Source: Saxidomus purpurata (Eukaryota > Mollusca > Bivalvia > Venerida > Veneridae). From it: a DNA stretch of 64,000 bases. The stretch is taken from assembly GCA_022818135.1 (NCBI GenBank), contig JAFMSR010000014.1:37775818-37839817 (forward strand), read 5' to 3'. Each line of letters opens with the position of its first letter. Within the stretch, counting starts at the first letter, position 1. Below are positions 41,888-54,211 of the stretch, in pieces. The notes below the pieces were generated by a model. That model had not been told where the DNA came from. It made no database searches and was given only the letters and a program-made list of their open reading frames with translations. The translations under genes were made by a program, and so were the position numbers.

Positions 41888-42534
41888 ATCAATGAACCTG
41901 AACATTACAGCACTAGGACTCGTCGTCGCCTTAATTCTACAAACCCGTAACTCAATTTTTGACGAAAATGAGATATTGGTATCGTTGGATTCGTCTTGTT
42001 AAGCTCTATATCTCTGTTGTAGTTGTTTGGTTGTAGAACTAACCAAATTCGTAGAATCACAGTTCCACAAACCCGTAAGTGCATTGTTTTCATAAATATT
42101 TAATTCCAAAGACCAACATGTAAGTTATCCAATCGCTGAGTCTAATTCTGTACCACGTGATTAATTGTAATGGTGGATCAAACTTTTGAGTTGTTTTTTC
42201 AATACTTTTCAAGTGAATGTAGGAAGTTTAACATAACATGTAAGTATTGAAATGATTTATATTTATACTTAAATTGATAAATTCATACAACAAAGCATTT
42301 AAATTAATTGGAAGGTGGTCGTAAGTACATTAAACAGATGTTGACATAAGTGTCACTATTTTCGGATATTGTTTTTTCCGGATAGCAGACAACTATTTCA
42401 GCAAATTACACTATTAAGATAAATATTTGCGTTGCTGCTAATAGTTGTTGTTGGAAATCAGTTAAATAACATATTACTCATTTATTAAAAGCCATCAATA
42501 AACAAATATTTATCTTATATAATTTTATTGACCT

Positions 42535-42798
42535 GTGTTTTTTTATTTCAGGCTTAAGTTGACCAGTCTACCTAACGAGTTGTTTGTTGTTTTATCATAC
42601 ATTGACCTTCACCATCTTCTAACTAGTGTAAATAGGGTCTGCCGACAATTCTGCAACATAATCAAGTCAGAGTTTTGGTCTTTAACTGATGACCAAAAGT
42701 ACATATTCTATGCTGAGACCACCACCAGAGAAGTAAAGAAAAAGAAGAAACAAGACTCTAGAAGACAGTTTTCCTACAGATATTACTTTTGTAAATAG
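42535..42798 (+). CDS. F-box domain ORF, 5' part of the transposon's gene
   Basis: The frame reads SLPNELFVVLSYIDLHHLL, then VNRVCRQFCN and a terminal FWS, which fits the F-box pattern LP.EL...L.YL....L...S.VCR.F...W. F-boxes bind Skp1 and recruit substrates to SCF ubiquitin ligases. The same frame continues into SRRQFSYRYYFCK, the N-terminal signature of the downstream transposase family, before a TAG at 42796-42798. The likely exon start is a TTTTATTTCAG acceptor at about 42551 rather than the upstream ATG. A possible first exon (ATG 42170, GTAAGT donor after 42239) exists, but its phase does not match. Confidence 0.65.
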   Translation: MFFYFRLKLTSLPNELFVVLSYIDLHHLLTSVNRVCRQFCNIIKSEFWSLTDDQKYIFYAETTTREVKKKKKQDSRRQFSYRYYFCK

Positions 42799-44026
42799 AA
42801 AGAAAAAGTTCGTGTTTGTAAAGAATTTTACTTTGGAGTATTATGCATTGATGACAGCCGGGTGAGAAATTATTACAAGAGAGGTAATCGAACTGAGAGA
42901 TATGCGTGGTAGGTCTACTAAATCAAGAACTCCTGAAACTGACATCAACTTTGTTATTGATCATATTTCGTCTTTTAACAGAGTTCCATCCCATTACTGT
43001 AGAAGCCAGAGCACAAAAGAATATCTTGAGGGTAACCTGTGTTTGAAACAGATGTGCGAAATGTATTGTGAAAAGTGCTCAGAAGAGGGAAGAAACTCTT
43101 TGACATTATCAATGTATAGACACCTTTTTAAAACCAAATTCAATATTTCATTCTATGTTCCAAAAAAAGACCGCTGTGATGTTTGTGAGAAAATGAAAGT
43201 ACAGGATGGAAATGAAGACAGTTCACTCATATTACAATATGAAAGACATATTGAGGATAAACATGACACTAAAGAAGAACGAGATAGAGATAGGCAAAGA
43301 ACTGATACAGACTTTGCTACAATATGTTTTGATATGGAAAATGTAATCACTTTGCCACGAGCTGATGTGAAGAATTTCTTTTACAAAAGGAAATTGAATG
43401 TGTACAATTTAACTGCCCATAATTCAATAGATAAGAGCGTTTACAATGCCCTTTGAACAGAGGCTGATGCTGGAAGAGGTGGTAATGAAATAGCCAGTGC
43501 CCTTGTTACCATCCTGGAGATAAAAATTGACCATCCTGATAGAAAATCAATAGAAATAGAAAACCATTTATTCTATGGTCGGATTCGTGTGTCCCTCAAA
43601 ATAAGAACTCAATAATGACTTTTGCTCTAAAGAGATTTATGTTAGATAATGATGTTGACATTATCACGCAGAAATTTGGATGTCCGGGCCATTCACCAAT
43701 ACAGGAAGTTGATAATGCTCATAGCAGTATTGAGAAGGTGTTGAAAGTGAAAGAAGTGTACAGTCTAGTATCACTCATACGTGCTCTTAAAACAGTGAGA
43801 CGCAAATCACCATTTAAGATCATTCAGTTGCGAAAAAATAACTTTTTCGACTATCAGAAAGCTATAGGTGGCTATAAATTTAATTGCATCCCCTACACGA
43901 AAGTAAAATGTCTATAATACAGCAAAGAAGATGAAATGTGTGTCAATTATAAGTTAGCATTCAAACAGACTGAATTTATAGAGGGAACAGTGATTAAAAC
44001 CACACGAAACTATGGAAATTAATTTC
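42799..44026 (+). pseudogene. DDE-type transposase, broken by stops and frameshifts
   Basis: The reading continues past the TAG as KVRVCKEFYFGVLCIDDS, shifts frame near 42900 to the long piece 42902-43456 (HISSFNRVPSHYCRS, FYVPKKDRCDVCEKM), passes a TGA at 43454-43456, shifts again near 43568 and reads LWSDSCVPQNKNS, CPGHSPIQEVDNAHSSIEK and then YKFNCIPYTKVK. It then passes a TAA at 43915-43917. Candidate acidic triad: FDMENV, WSDSC and HSSIE. I recall this CDVC/SDxCxxQNKN/GHSxxxxD arrangement from uncharacterised invertebrate proteins; the DDE assignment is inference. Several lesions make this copy inactive. Confidence 0.7.
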
Positions 44027-44956
44027 AGAAAAGGGAAAAGCTGATGACAAGAAGCAACCAAGGAAAAGGCAAACATTTCAGTAACTTTTACTGGTGTATG
44101 CTTGATGAGATAAATTAAGACATGTATTATCATTGTTCCACTTAACCTGGAACTTAAGTTCTAACGACATGTTTGTTGAGGTGTAACTTTGAGTTTTATG
44201 TTATGAGTTTTGAGTTATGTTTAGAAGTACAACAAATCTTTAGCCAGAAAGTCTTATGCACACTGTATTATAAAATTGAATTTTTGTGTTGAACTGTCTC
44301 GAATTTGTTTAAATTTCTGTATATCATACTAGTAAGATGTTTTGCGTTTTATCAGGCGACCAAAACATTGTTCCTTCTTTCCATACTTTTAGTGATATAA
44401 AGACTATGTTTGTTTACTCAATCTTACTTATGTTTGTGATAATATATCAAGCTGTTTATGTCAATAAGACATTAATGATTCTTGTTCTGCTTCATGTAAA
44501 CTTACATGTATTTGTCCACAGTTTTTTTTTTAAGTAAATAAAATACCTGTGGATTTTTCATTTTCTTGTAACATTTTCTTGTGTTTAAAATGCCTTGGTA
44601 ACATTCTCCACAATTTTCGTTTTTGTATTATGTTGGTTTCCACAAACCTGTAAGTTTGATTTTAGATTGAAATTTTTTGCACAAACCCCCGTATCTCTAT
44701 TTTGGTTTTTGGAATTAAGCTTTCAATATCAAAACGATTTTTTCAGTGATTTAATAAAAAAGATTTTTCGTTCTTGTATTTTTTCCTTTTAATGAAAATT
44801 AAAGAAACTATATATACACAACATTTATATTGCACCAATAAAGCACCCGAAATTTCGTTGTAATATCTTAAAAGATAAGAAAGTTATTGCTTATCAAAAC
44901 TTTAAAGTCATTTTTCTAAAAACGACAAAAAATCAGTTACGGGTTTGTAGAATTAG

Positions 44957-47829
44957 GCCGACGTCGTGTGCAGTGTGTTTGAAAAACATTAAGTTATTTA
45001 GGAGAAAGAGCGCATACATCGTAAAATAACACCGCTTGTGCTGACTGAAATGATGTTCGAACACATGATGTAAGATACGAAAATCGGTATTTTGTATTCG
45101 TGCTATCAGGTCGGTTTGAACGATAACACCCAAGTGAGGTCGTGTGGTTTCTTGGGAAGTTAAACTGCCTGTAACAATTAATGTCACTTTTATATGAAAA
45201 TATAATTTAAAGACTAGTACACCTTCAAGCACTCATTTATAAGGTACCAAGATATACCAATCCCGAATAAATGCGAAACTGGAATGTTAACCTTTGATTT
45301 ATACTAAACTGGCATATCATAACCTAACAAATGACAACGATTCCAGCTAAATAAATTTCAATATTTTCGTCAGTGTCCATCATGAAAAAATTACCAAAAG
45401 AACGTTGACAAATAAATCTTATTGCAGTATTTCATTCAACATTTAAATTATCGTTAATCTTACCATTTTTGGCAGCTCCCAGAGTAGTCAACCGCTTTAG
45501 AAATGAAATCTCCTTAATTCTTTTACATTCTGCAACATCACTGACGTGACTTGAGACGTTTCGACGAGTTAAATCTTTTTGAACGAATGATACTCTGTAT
45601 CGCAGACAACCAAAATACAAACTTCTACCAGGAAGACTTGATTATCTTATCGCTATTTATGTACATAAATTTATTTGTTTTTCTGATATGATTCAACGCG
45701 CTGAAATTTACGGTGTCTTACGTGAATTAAGAGGGCCATTAGCATGAAAAAATCCCCCTTGTTGCACAATAGAATATGACATGAAGTGGCTCCTTGTTGC
45801 CCGATAATATATAACCTTACGAGGATATGAAGGGGCCGCTGGTACATAATTCCTCCTTGTTGCACAATAATAAATAATTTGTATCACAGAATTGATTGTA
45901 AAGTACAATTAATCTATAATTTATATGCTCCTTATTTCGACAATGCTTAGTGTGTCAGGGCTGGTGTGTCTGCATGAGTCTTGAAGTAGGGTTGTATTTT
46001 ATCAGTGTTTCTTCATTTGTTGCGAATTTTCAAAAAGGTTAAATACATCAACACCCACGGAAATAATTGCCGATTGAGTATGTCAGGAAAGATACCGATA
46101 GAACAGTGAACCCACAATCAGACACAATGTCTGAAACTGATGATAGTTTCCATAAACAGGGACATATTATTGTTTATTTTCTCAATAGGCGAGTTTTCTG
46201 ACGTGCATTTTCTTACTTTATACCCTCTAATCACGATAGAATACAAGGCCTACAAAAAAAGAAAAACAAGGCCTACAAAAACTTGATCCAGGTGTGCAAC
46301 CGGCCAACAGCGACCAAAATATTCATCAAGTCTTTATTATTCAAGACTCGTATTATCCACTTTATTTACTCGTACACATCACGGACACCTTATCTAATTC
46401 TCTGTTACGTGAAATAAACCAGCTCGAACTGTAACTCAACTTTATTTAAAAACAAATAAAACAAACATTTCTAATATAAAAATTCAGGACTTTGGAATTT
46501 GCTTCTAATCATTTTTCATTATCTTTTAATGTAACTACATATGAAAAACGAATCTGCAAGTAAAAACACATTAAAAACTACTCGAACCTAGTATGCATGT
46601 AAGCGTGTGCTTAAACACCTTTAATATGGTTGACAAATACAAAATCAAAGTATTGACGTACTAATGGAAGGTGATTTCGAAATAGAATTATTTAAGCAGT
46701 TTAAGTTTAATAGCCCACACTCCTCTGGTAAAAATCAAGTTTAATAGATTAAATATCTAGGTAAATTTAATTTCAAATTTGTTTCGTCATTTTATACATT
46801 TACTTTCAAGTTTCGTTTGCTAGTTTAAAATACTGAGTTTACTTGTAGTTCACAAATCATATACATTGAGAAAGCTTTAAAAAGAATGTTATGAAATAAA
46901 TTAAAGTATATACTAAATCATAGGTATTTTATCCTGACCCTACATCAAATGAATATCTAAATACAGACAGACTTGGAAATTTCCGTTACCATTTTTAGTA
47001 CATGACCTTCCAGTTGATGACCATTATATTAAGATCAGACTTTCCAATCTGATTAATACGCAAGTGCGTACAAGGGAACTATTTGTTATGTACAAAATAA
47101 TGCTTATTGAAAAAAAATGTTTCAAAATTAAAATTTAACACGAAACTGATTGTACATGAAAAGCGTTAGGAAGATTTTACTTAGACTTTATCGCACTACA
47201 TTGATTAGCGTAGGAACAAAGTTCCAATGGTTGTTGTAGGACACAATCCAATTCTGGTGCAAAGACTATGATAGGTAGAATTGACAAATGATCATAATCA
47301 TCTAGTAAGATCACATGATTAAGTGTTGTTCCTCCATTTTGGGACGTTAGGTTTGGTGGTTCCCGCTACAAAGTTCATTTAAAGAAAGGTCCTACAAAAT
47401 GTATGGCCGCACGTTGTAAGCTAAAGGTTATAAATGTACTTATGAATAGGTCATATTAGAATGTAACAACAGTTCACGTATTTGTTGCAGTCACTTCGAA
47501 AACTGTGTCAACATCATACAGTTTTCTCCCTTGTCTTTTATTAGGGCTTTGCTTCGTATTTTAAGTTCAAGAGTAATAAATAATACAGCAAGCAGTTTCT
47601 GGAAATTAATTCAGTAAAACCAGGAATTATCATTGTATTAAAACCAATGACCAAGAAATTTCAGGTGAGAGGACTGGGTATGATATAGGTTCTAATTTAA
47701 TAAATTACTAGTAATATAACGTGTTGAGGGTTATTCACTTGTACTTTCTCTGTGTTAATGTCGCACTTCTACTCTGAAATCACATATGCTTTGCACAAAC
47801 GTTTAATGCGAAAAAAATCAATAAAAGCC
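44957..47829. other. AT-rich intergenic DNA without recognised features
   Basis: Three copies of a CCTTGTTGCACAATA-like word occur at about 45768-45870. No exon, RNA gene or element boundary could be supported elsewhere in this stretch. Confidence 0.45.
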
Positions 47830-48361
47830 AGGGCAAGTTTGAGTTATGGTTCTTGTACACTGCACTACATCTTAATGTCCTCTGTAAGTGTATGCAATTT
47901 GAATCAATTCAGTTCAGTACTAAAGAGTTATGGCCCTGACAAGAAAAAGTTATGACGGGAGAAAATTCAAAAATAGGACAAACAACTAGAGTAACGGTCC
48001 TCCTCTCAATGCCCTCTGTCTGTGTGTAAAATTTTAACAAATTCCGATGAATACTTTCGGAGTTATGTTCTAGACAAGTGTTAGATGAAAATTCAACAAA
48101 GATAGATAACTAAAACATAGAGTAAGGTACTATTATGGTTCTTGGACACTGCACTTCGTCTTGACGTCCTCTGTAAATGTATGCAAGTTTGATTATTTAT
48201 GGAGTCATGCCGCGGCCTTCCTCTCAATGTCCTATGTATGTGTGTAAAGTTTAAATAAATTCCCTTGAATAATTTTACAGTAATACTCCGAACAAAAGAG
48301 TGAGTCGGATGGACGGACAAACGTACGCACGGATGGAGCCCAGTACCATATTCCCCCCGGT
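47830..48361 (+). mobile_element. Tandem-unit repeat element, diverged family
   Basis: About three units with TATGGTTCTTGTACACTGCA and GTTATGGCCCTGACAAG words, ending in a GGACGGACAAACGTACGC microsatellite and CCATATTCCCCCCGG. It is related to families F1 and F2 but distinct. Confidence 0.5.
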
Positions 48362-48820
48362 CAGTGACCCGAGGGTCATGATTCGTACAATCTTGGTACA
48401 TAAAAGTCCACAAGACAACGATACATGCCAAATATCTAATTAGCTCTGGGCCATGTGGTTTAGAGAAGAATATTTTAAAAGTTATTCATGTAGAAACCTA
48501 AGTCAAATCAAGTGACCCCGAGAGCGGGTCAATTTTGGGGGTTATGACAATCTTGAGAGGTCCTCTAAACCATGCCTCATATCTAAGCTTTGGGTCTTAT
48601 AGTTGCAGAAAAGAAGATTTTCTAGATGCCAACTGAGATTTTTTTCCTTTCTGTTGCCATCGCAACCAGTGTTCTAAAAGGAATATATATCTTTAAACAA
48701 TTTTGGTAGATGACCATTCCCGTGAAGTTAATCACAACTACCCAAATGGTTTAGGTCAGTGGAAGCAAAATGTTGGCAGACGTATGCACGGACCACAATA
48801 GCTTCCCGGGTGAGCTAACA
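48362..48820 (+). mobile_element. Family F4-type repeat
   Basis: Body words GGGTCATGATTCGTACAATC and ATATCTAAGCTTTGGG resemble the copies at 19.2 and 30.8 kb; 3' end CCCGGGTGAGCTAA. Confidence 0.5.
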
Positions 48821-49551
48821 AACTAGTGGCTAGATGCAGATCGAAATCTGCAAAATGACGCAATACAAAAAATACTCTCAAACAGATATTGCATCATTTA
48901 TTTTACATGCTACAATTTACAAGACTTCACAAACTTCAAAAGTAATATATATGAGTAATTAATTAAGTAGTATAAGAATGTAAATTGCAGACTTATGCAA
49001 TGTCTGTGAGTATAAATCGACTTTAAGCGAAATCTTTCATAAATGGAAAAGACACTACACGTCACGAAAACAACTTCATTTACCTCATTTACCTTCAAGA
49101 ATTATATCAAGTAATTTGGACACATTCTTTTGGAAAGTTTTATGGACTGAATAATAGCGAAAATCACCGAGGAAATATGCACAATCTGTTTAGAACAATA
49201 TTGACAGTAACGATTGGAAAGGTGCAAAAATAACATGTAGTTTCTTTTCAACAAATTTACATGCAAAAATAACTGTAAACGATTGAAAAATAAGTCTTTC
49301 TTTACAGATAAGGGAAACAAATAGTTAGCGTCATTGATTATCTGCATGGGGTAAAATATTTTAATATCAGTTTTTGTATTTAAACAAAGTTCATAATGTC
49401 ATCTTAAATAATCATAAAAAAAATTATTTTATCAAACTGTAAAGAGATCACGAGAAAATTATAGTTATATTAATTGGTTTCAGGTCAAATGAGAAACAGG
49501 TTCACTCAAATTTGAGATACTTAACGTTACCAATAACCTGTTAAGAGAACA
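48821..49551. other. Intergenic DNA without recognised features
   Basis: AT-rich; the small minus-strand ORFs have no family signature. Confidence 0.45.
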
Positions 49552-51274
49552 AACAAGAGCCATGTTACACATGGTTAATCCCCCCGCCGGGAAGAAGTTA
49601 CCTGAAGGTTGTACTTTCGTACATTTTACTTGGTGAGAGGAAATCCTTAAAAAGCCATATAGTGAAGGTTGTACTTTCGTACATTTTACTTGGTGAGAGG
49701 AAATCCTTAAAAAGCCGTATAGTTATGGTCATGCTGAGTACAGTTTTCAAGTAAGTGGAAAAAGAATAAGGCAATGAAGAGAAGGTTTGCAAAATTATAT
49801 TAATGTTCATTATCAGTATAGGTATGATATTTTTCTATTTGACTAAAAGTAGGCAAGGTAGAGTTATTGTTTTTGCATACTGCACTTCCTGCCAATGTGC
49901 TATGTCAGTGTATTAAGTTTGAAGAAAATCGCTCAAGTACTTTTGGAGTTATGCTCCGGAAATTTTTTTTCAAGTAAATCTGATAAAGGGGAATAACTCT
50001 AAAACTAGGCAATGTAGAGTTATTGTTCTTACACACTGCACTTCCTACCGATGTGCTATGTCAGTGTATTAAGTTTGAAGAAAATCGCTCAAGTACTTTT
50101 GGAGTTATGCTCCGGAATTTTTTTTTCAAGTAAATCTGATAAAGGGGAATAACTCTAAAAGTAGGCAAGGTAGAGTTATTGTTCTTGCACACTGCACTTC
50201 CTACCAATGTGCTATGTCAGTGTATTAAGTTTGAAGTAAATCCCTCAAGTACTTTTGGAGTTATGCTCTGGACAAAACTTTTAAAGTAAATCTGATAAAG
50301 GGGAATAACTCTAAAAGTAGGCAAGGTAGAGTTATTGTTCTTGCACACTGCACTTCCTACCAATGTGCTATGTCAGTGTATTAAGTTTGAAGAAAATCGC
50401 TCAAGTACTTTTGGAGTTATGCTTCGGACAAGTAAATCTGATGAAGTGGAATAACTCTAAAACTAAGCAAGGTAGAGTTATTGTTCTTGCACACTGCACT
50501 TCCTACCAATGTGCTATGTCAGTGTATTAAGTTTGAAGTAAATCCCTCAAGTACTTTTGGAGTTATGCTCTGGACAAAACTTTTAAAGTAAATCTGATAA
50601 AGGGGAATAACTCTAAAAGTAGGCAAGGTAGAGTTATTGTTCTTGCACACTGCACTTCCTACCAATGTGCTATGTCAGTGTATTAAGTTTGAAGAAAATC
50701 GCTCAAGTACTTTTGGAGTTATGCTTCAGACAAGTAAATCTGATAAAGTGGAATAACTCTAAAACTAAGCAAGGTAGAGTTATTGTTCTTGCACACTGCA
50801 CTTCCTACCAATGTGCTATGTCAGTGTATTAAGTTTGAAGTAAATCCCTCAAGTACTTTTGGAGTTATGCTCTGGACAAAACTTTTAAAGTAAATCTGAT
50901 AAGGGGGAATAACTCTACAAGTAGGCAAGGTAGAGTTATTGTTATTGCACACTGCACTTCCTACCAATGTGCTATGTCAGTGTATTAAGTTTGAAGAAAA
51001 TCCCTCAAGTACTTTTGGAGTTATGCTTCGGACAAAGTTTTTCAAGTAAATCTGATAAAGGGGAATAACTCTAAAAGTAGGCAAGGTAGAGTTATTGTTC
51101 TTACACACTGCACTTCCTCCTACTGTGCTCTGTCAGTGTATGAAGTTTGAAGAAAATCGCTCAAGTACTTTTGGAGTTATGCTCCGGACAAAATGGGGAC
51201 GAACGCACGGACGGACGGACGGACGGACGGAGACCATTTCTAATATCCCCTTCGCCTTCAGCGGGGGGATAAAT
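49552..51274 (+). mobile_element. Pearl-like repeat element, family F1 copy B
   Basis: Same 5' hairpin, subterminal inverted block and 3' hairpin as copy A. A 61 bp segment near the 5' end is duplicated in tandem (about 49602-49722). Nine units follow; in the right half two unit types alternate and form a 302 bp dimer repeated about three times. An (ACGG)n run at about 51203-51230 precedes the 3' hairpin. Confidence 0.8.
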
Positions 51275-51281
51275 AACCATC

Positions 51282-51440
51282 TGTTCGTTACTGGTATCGA
51301 CATTCACTGCCAAGACGCTCAAGATGCAAGGCCATCTGAGTCACGCTCTACAAGGCTTGACCGGGGATCAAACAAATGTCGCCCGGATTACGCGCAAATC
51401 GCCGCTGCCGCTAGCCCACTAATATCCGAGGAAAGTGTTT
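51282..51440 (-). mobile_element. Possible SINE with tRNA-like head
   Basis: On the minus strand AGTGGGCTAGCGGCAGCGG resembles an A box and GTTTGATCCCC a B box, about 30 bp apart, followed by GGTCAAGCCTTGTAGAGCG. It lies directly behind F1 copy B. Ends not defined. Confidence 0.4.
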
Positions 51441-51745
51441 TCTTTCCAAAACTGCTGGAAATAAAAATGTTGGTTAAAATTTTGAAATATCACATGACTG
51501 TTAATATACATTTAAATATGATATGCTATACCATGTTTGACCCGCTACCCCGAGCAGTTAACCTTGTGGCACTAGGTATTCCGCATCCAATGATGTTGGA
51601 TAAGGTTAATACTTTTTATTAGGATTTTTCTCATCAAAGCAATTTTTGGACCAAGTTTCATGAAGATCCAATAAAAAATGCAACCTCTGTAGTGTTAGTA
51701 TCTACGGTAATTGGGAACTACTTAACTGATAAGCCACATGCATTT

Positions 51746-51859
51746 TGTATCACTCTAGTGTTAACTACGGCCAAGTAAAGATCTCTTATAGTTCGGTCAA
51801 TAAAGCTATTGAATATTCGCACAGTGTTATTTATTACAAACCCCCATCATAACATAACA
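51746..51859 (+). repeat. Left LTR of the gypsy element
   Basis: 114 bp, TG...CA, containing AGTAAAGATCTCTTATAGTT and TTCGGTCAATAAAGC (polyadenylation-like AATAAA). Differs from the right copy at about ten positions. Confidence 0.75.
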
Positions 51860-51959
51860 TGGTGGCAGCGGTTCAGATCATTTAAAACGGATTATAGATA
51901 AGTAAAACAACCAGGATTAAATTTGTGTGAACATTTGAGACTATTGGTGGATATCATTT

Positions 51960-52720
51960 ATGGCTAGTTTCAATTTTAAGCATCCTGAAAAATTCGACTT
52001 CAAGCGACCAGAAAATTGGGACAAATGGTTCACAAGAATTTTAAGATTTCGTTTAGCGTCCGCTTGAAGAAGAAGAAGTGCAATTGAACACTTTAATTTA
52101 CTGCGTGTGAGAAGAAGCAGATAATATAGCATCATTCAGCCTGTAAGAGGAAAATATGAAGAAATTGGACATTGTCACGACACAGTTTAAGAAATAGTTT
52201 GTGCCAAAACGGAAGATAATCTATAAACGGTCTAAGTTCAACTTAAGAAGCCAGTTATCTGGAAAAACTGTGGAATCGTTCGTGACAGCCCAACATTCTC
52301 TGGCAGAGCACTGCCAATTCGGCTCTTTAAAAGACGAACTTATTAGGGACAGAATCGTCGTGGGCTTGAAAAACCACAGACTGTCGGAGAAGCTACAGCT
52401 TGATCCAGACTTGACACTTGAAAAGGCCATAACACAAGCCAGACAAAATGAGTCAGTAAAATTCCAACAGGAGGTTATACGATCTGGGGACGCAAACACA
52501 ATTAACGTAGTGAAGAAAAAACAAAATCGGCATAAACAAACACCCAAACAATATCATACCTTCAGTGATTCAAGGAAATCAGTTAGTTAGTGCCATAGAT
52601 GTGGTTCAAAACCCGGACATAACCGTGACCAATGTCCAGCAAAACAAACAAAATGTGCAAAATGTGATATAATTGGTCATTACGCTAAATGCTGCAAGAC
52701 AAAAGTAAGGGAAATTACGT
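51960..52720 (+). pseudogene. gag of the short-LTR gypsy element
   Basis: Capsid-like protein in several frames. The N-terminal piece ends at an early TGA (52066); the central piece 52201-52590 carries the capsid part (SFVTAQHSLAEHCQF, DRIVVGLKNHRL). Beyond a TAG it continues as CHRCGSKPGHNRDQC (knuckle with five residues before His instead of four) and CAKCDIIGHYAKCC (canonical). Confidence 0.8.
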
Positions 52721-53169
52721 CAAAACATCAAAGTGACGATAGCTCGGATGAATCCGGGTCCTTTCTTGGGTTGGTGAAGAGCGCCGGAAGTAAACCATGG
52801 ACTGTACAGTTACTAGTAGAGAAATCACCGGTAACCTTCAAGATCGACACACAAGCGCAGACGTTACATGTGTTTTCTAGGAACATAACGATCGGTTACA
52901 AAATATCACCTTGAGGAAATGTGACAAATCCCTATTTGGTGTTGGAAACACAGAATTATCAGTGCTATGAAAATTTGATAGATCAAAAATCTGTGTTCAA
53001 GAGGTGCATGTAGTGAGGCAATTACAAGACGCTCCGGTCGTCCGGCGATCGAAGCGCTCGAATTGATCAACAAAGTAAATATTGATTCTATCAACGCGTC
53101 GCCTGACAATATTCATTCAAAATTTCCAAAATTATTCGAAGAGCTTGGCAAGACCGACTGGGAATATAA

Positions 53170-54110
53170 GATAGCGTGAGACCCAAATGTCAGACCATAT
53201 ATTCTCTTTCTGTACCTCGTAGAGTACCTTTGATGAATAACGTCAAGGCCGAATTACAAAGAATGGAGCAAATGGGGGGTCATATGTCAAATAGACGAGC
53301 CTACCGGGTGGTGTGCCATTATTGGTTGTCGCTCCAAAATCCAATGGGGAAGACATTAGAAATTGTGTAGACCTGTCACGCCTTAATAAAGCTGTAAAAA
53401 GGGAAAACACCATCTACCATCAGTAGATGAATCTTTGGCAAAGCTCTCAAGGGGTCGTTGATTTAGCAAAATTGACCTGTCAGCAATTTTTTGGCAAATT
53501 AAACTTGCAAAAGAGTCACGCCCATTCTGTACCTTTATTACGCCCTTTAGGTGGTTTTGTTTCAATCGGGTCCCTATGGGAACCATTTCAGCACCTGAGT
53601 ATCTGCAAAAGAAACTGTCTCAGCTGTTCGAACCTATTTTAGGGGTCATTAAATTTTGTCAAATGGATGACTGCCTTATTTATGCCGCTACAAAGAGTGA
53701 GCACAATACAAGATTGTTTAATGTGTTAGAAAAATTGCAAAATGCAGAAATAACTCTGAACAAATCCAAATGTGAGTTTGTGAAGCAATAAATAACTTTC
53801 CTAGGTCATGTAACTGGCCAGGGGACAATTGAGGCTGATCCTAATAAGGCCCAGGTAATACTAGAAATGCCAGAGCCACAAAATGTCTCGGAGGTACGAA
53901 GATTTCTAGGTCTCGTTAATCAATTAGGAAAATTCTCGCTAAACTTGTATTCACAACCTATACGAATATTACTTAAAAACAAAAGTGCCTGGTTATGGGA
54001 AAGTTCATAAAAATCTGCATTCCAGCGCATTAAGAAAGAATTAGGTTCCCCTCAATTTTTAGCTCAGTATGATCCAAACCTGGAAACACACGTGTCTGCT
54101 GTATCACTCT
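53170..54110 (+). pseudogene. Reverse transcriptase/RNase H region of the short-LTR gypsy element
   Basis: Fragments in different frames: KAVKRENTI, then a polymerase core with QMDDCLIYA, LNKSKCEFVKQ, FLGHVTGQGTIEADP, and the connection SEVRRFLGLVNQLGKF. Stops and shifts throughout. The sequence breaks off at the LTR without integrase. Confidence 0.8.
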
Positions 54111-54211
54111 AGTGTTGGCTACGGCCTAGTAAAGATCTCTTATAGTTCGGTCAATAAAGCTATTGTATATTCGCAGTGTTATCTATTACAAACCCCCAGC
54201 ATAATATAACA
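54100..54211 (+). repeat. Right LTR of the gypsy element
   Basis: 112 bp direct repeat of 51746-51859. Confidence 0.75.

Larger units (their letters stand above)
41935..44952 (+). mobile_element. TTAA-type DNA transposon with F-box ORF and decayed transposase (3,018 bp)
   Basis: Terminal inverted repeats at 41935-41964 and 44923-44952 match at 27 of 30 positions and begin TTCTACAAACCCGTAACT. They are flanked by TTAA (41931-41934) and TTAG (44953-44956), consistent with a TTAA target duplication with one change. Internal copies of CCACAAACC(C/T)GTAAG occur near both ends (about 42064 and 44640). The interior holds an F-box-encoding frame followed by a frameshifted DDE-type transposase. Superfamilies that use TTAA include piggyBac and Kolobok; this protein was not recognised as either. 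Confidence 0.85.
51746..54211 (+). mobile_element. Ty3/gypsy retrotransposon with short LTRs, degenerate
   Basis: Flanked by near-identical direct repeats of 114 and 112 bp that start TGTATCAC and end ACA. Directly after the left one comes TGGTGGCAGCGGTTC, a primer-binding-site-like sequence. Order inside: gag start (MASFNFKHPEKFDFKRPE, 51960), gag core (52201-52590), zinc knuckles, a degraded protease (FKIDTQAQ instead of DTGA) and reverse transcriptase with CQMDDCLIYA (about 53658). The connection/RNase H part is followed at once by the right LTR. Integrase is absent. Many stops and frameshifts; no matching target duplication. Confidence 0.85.
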
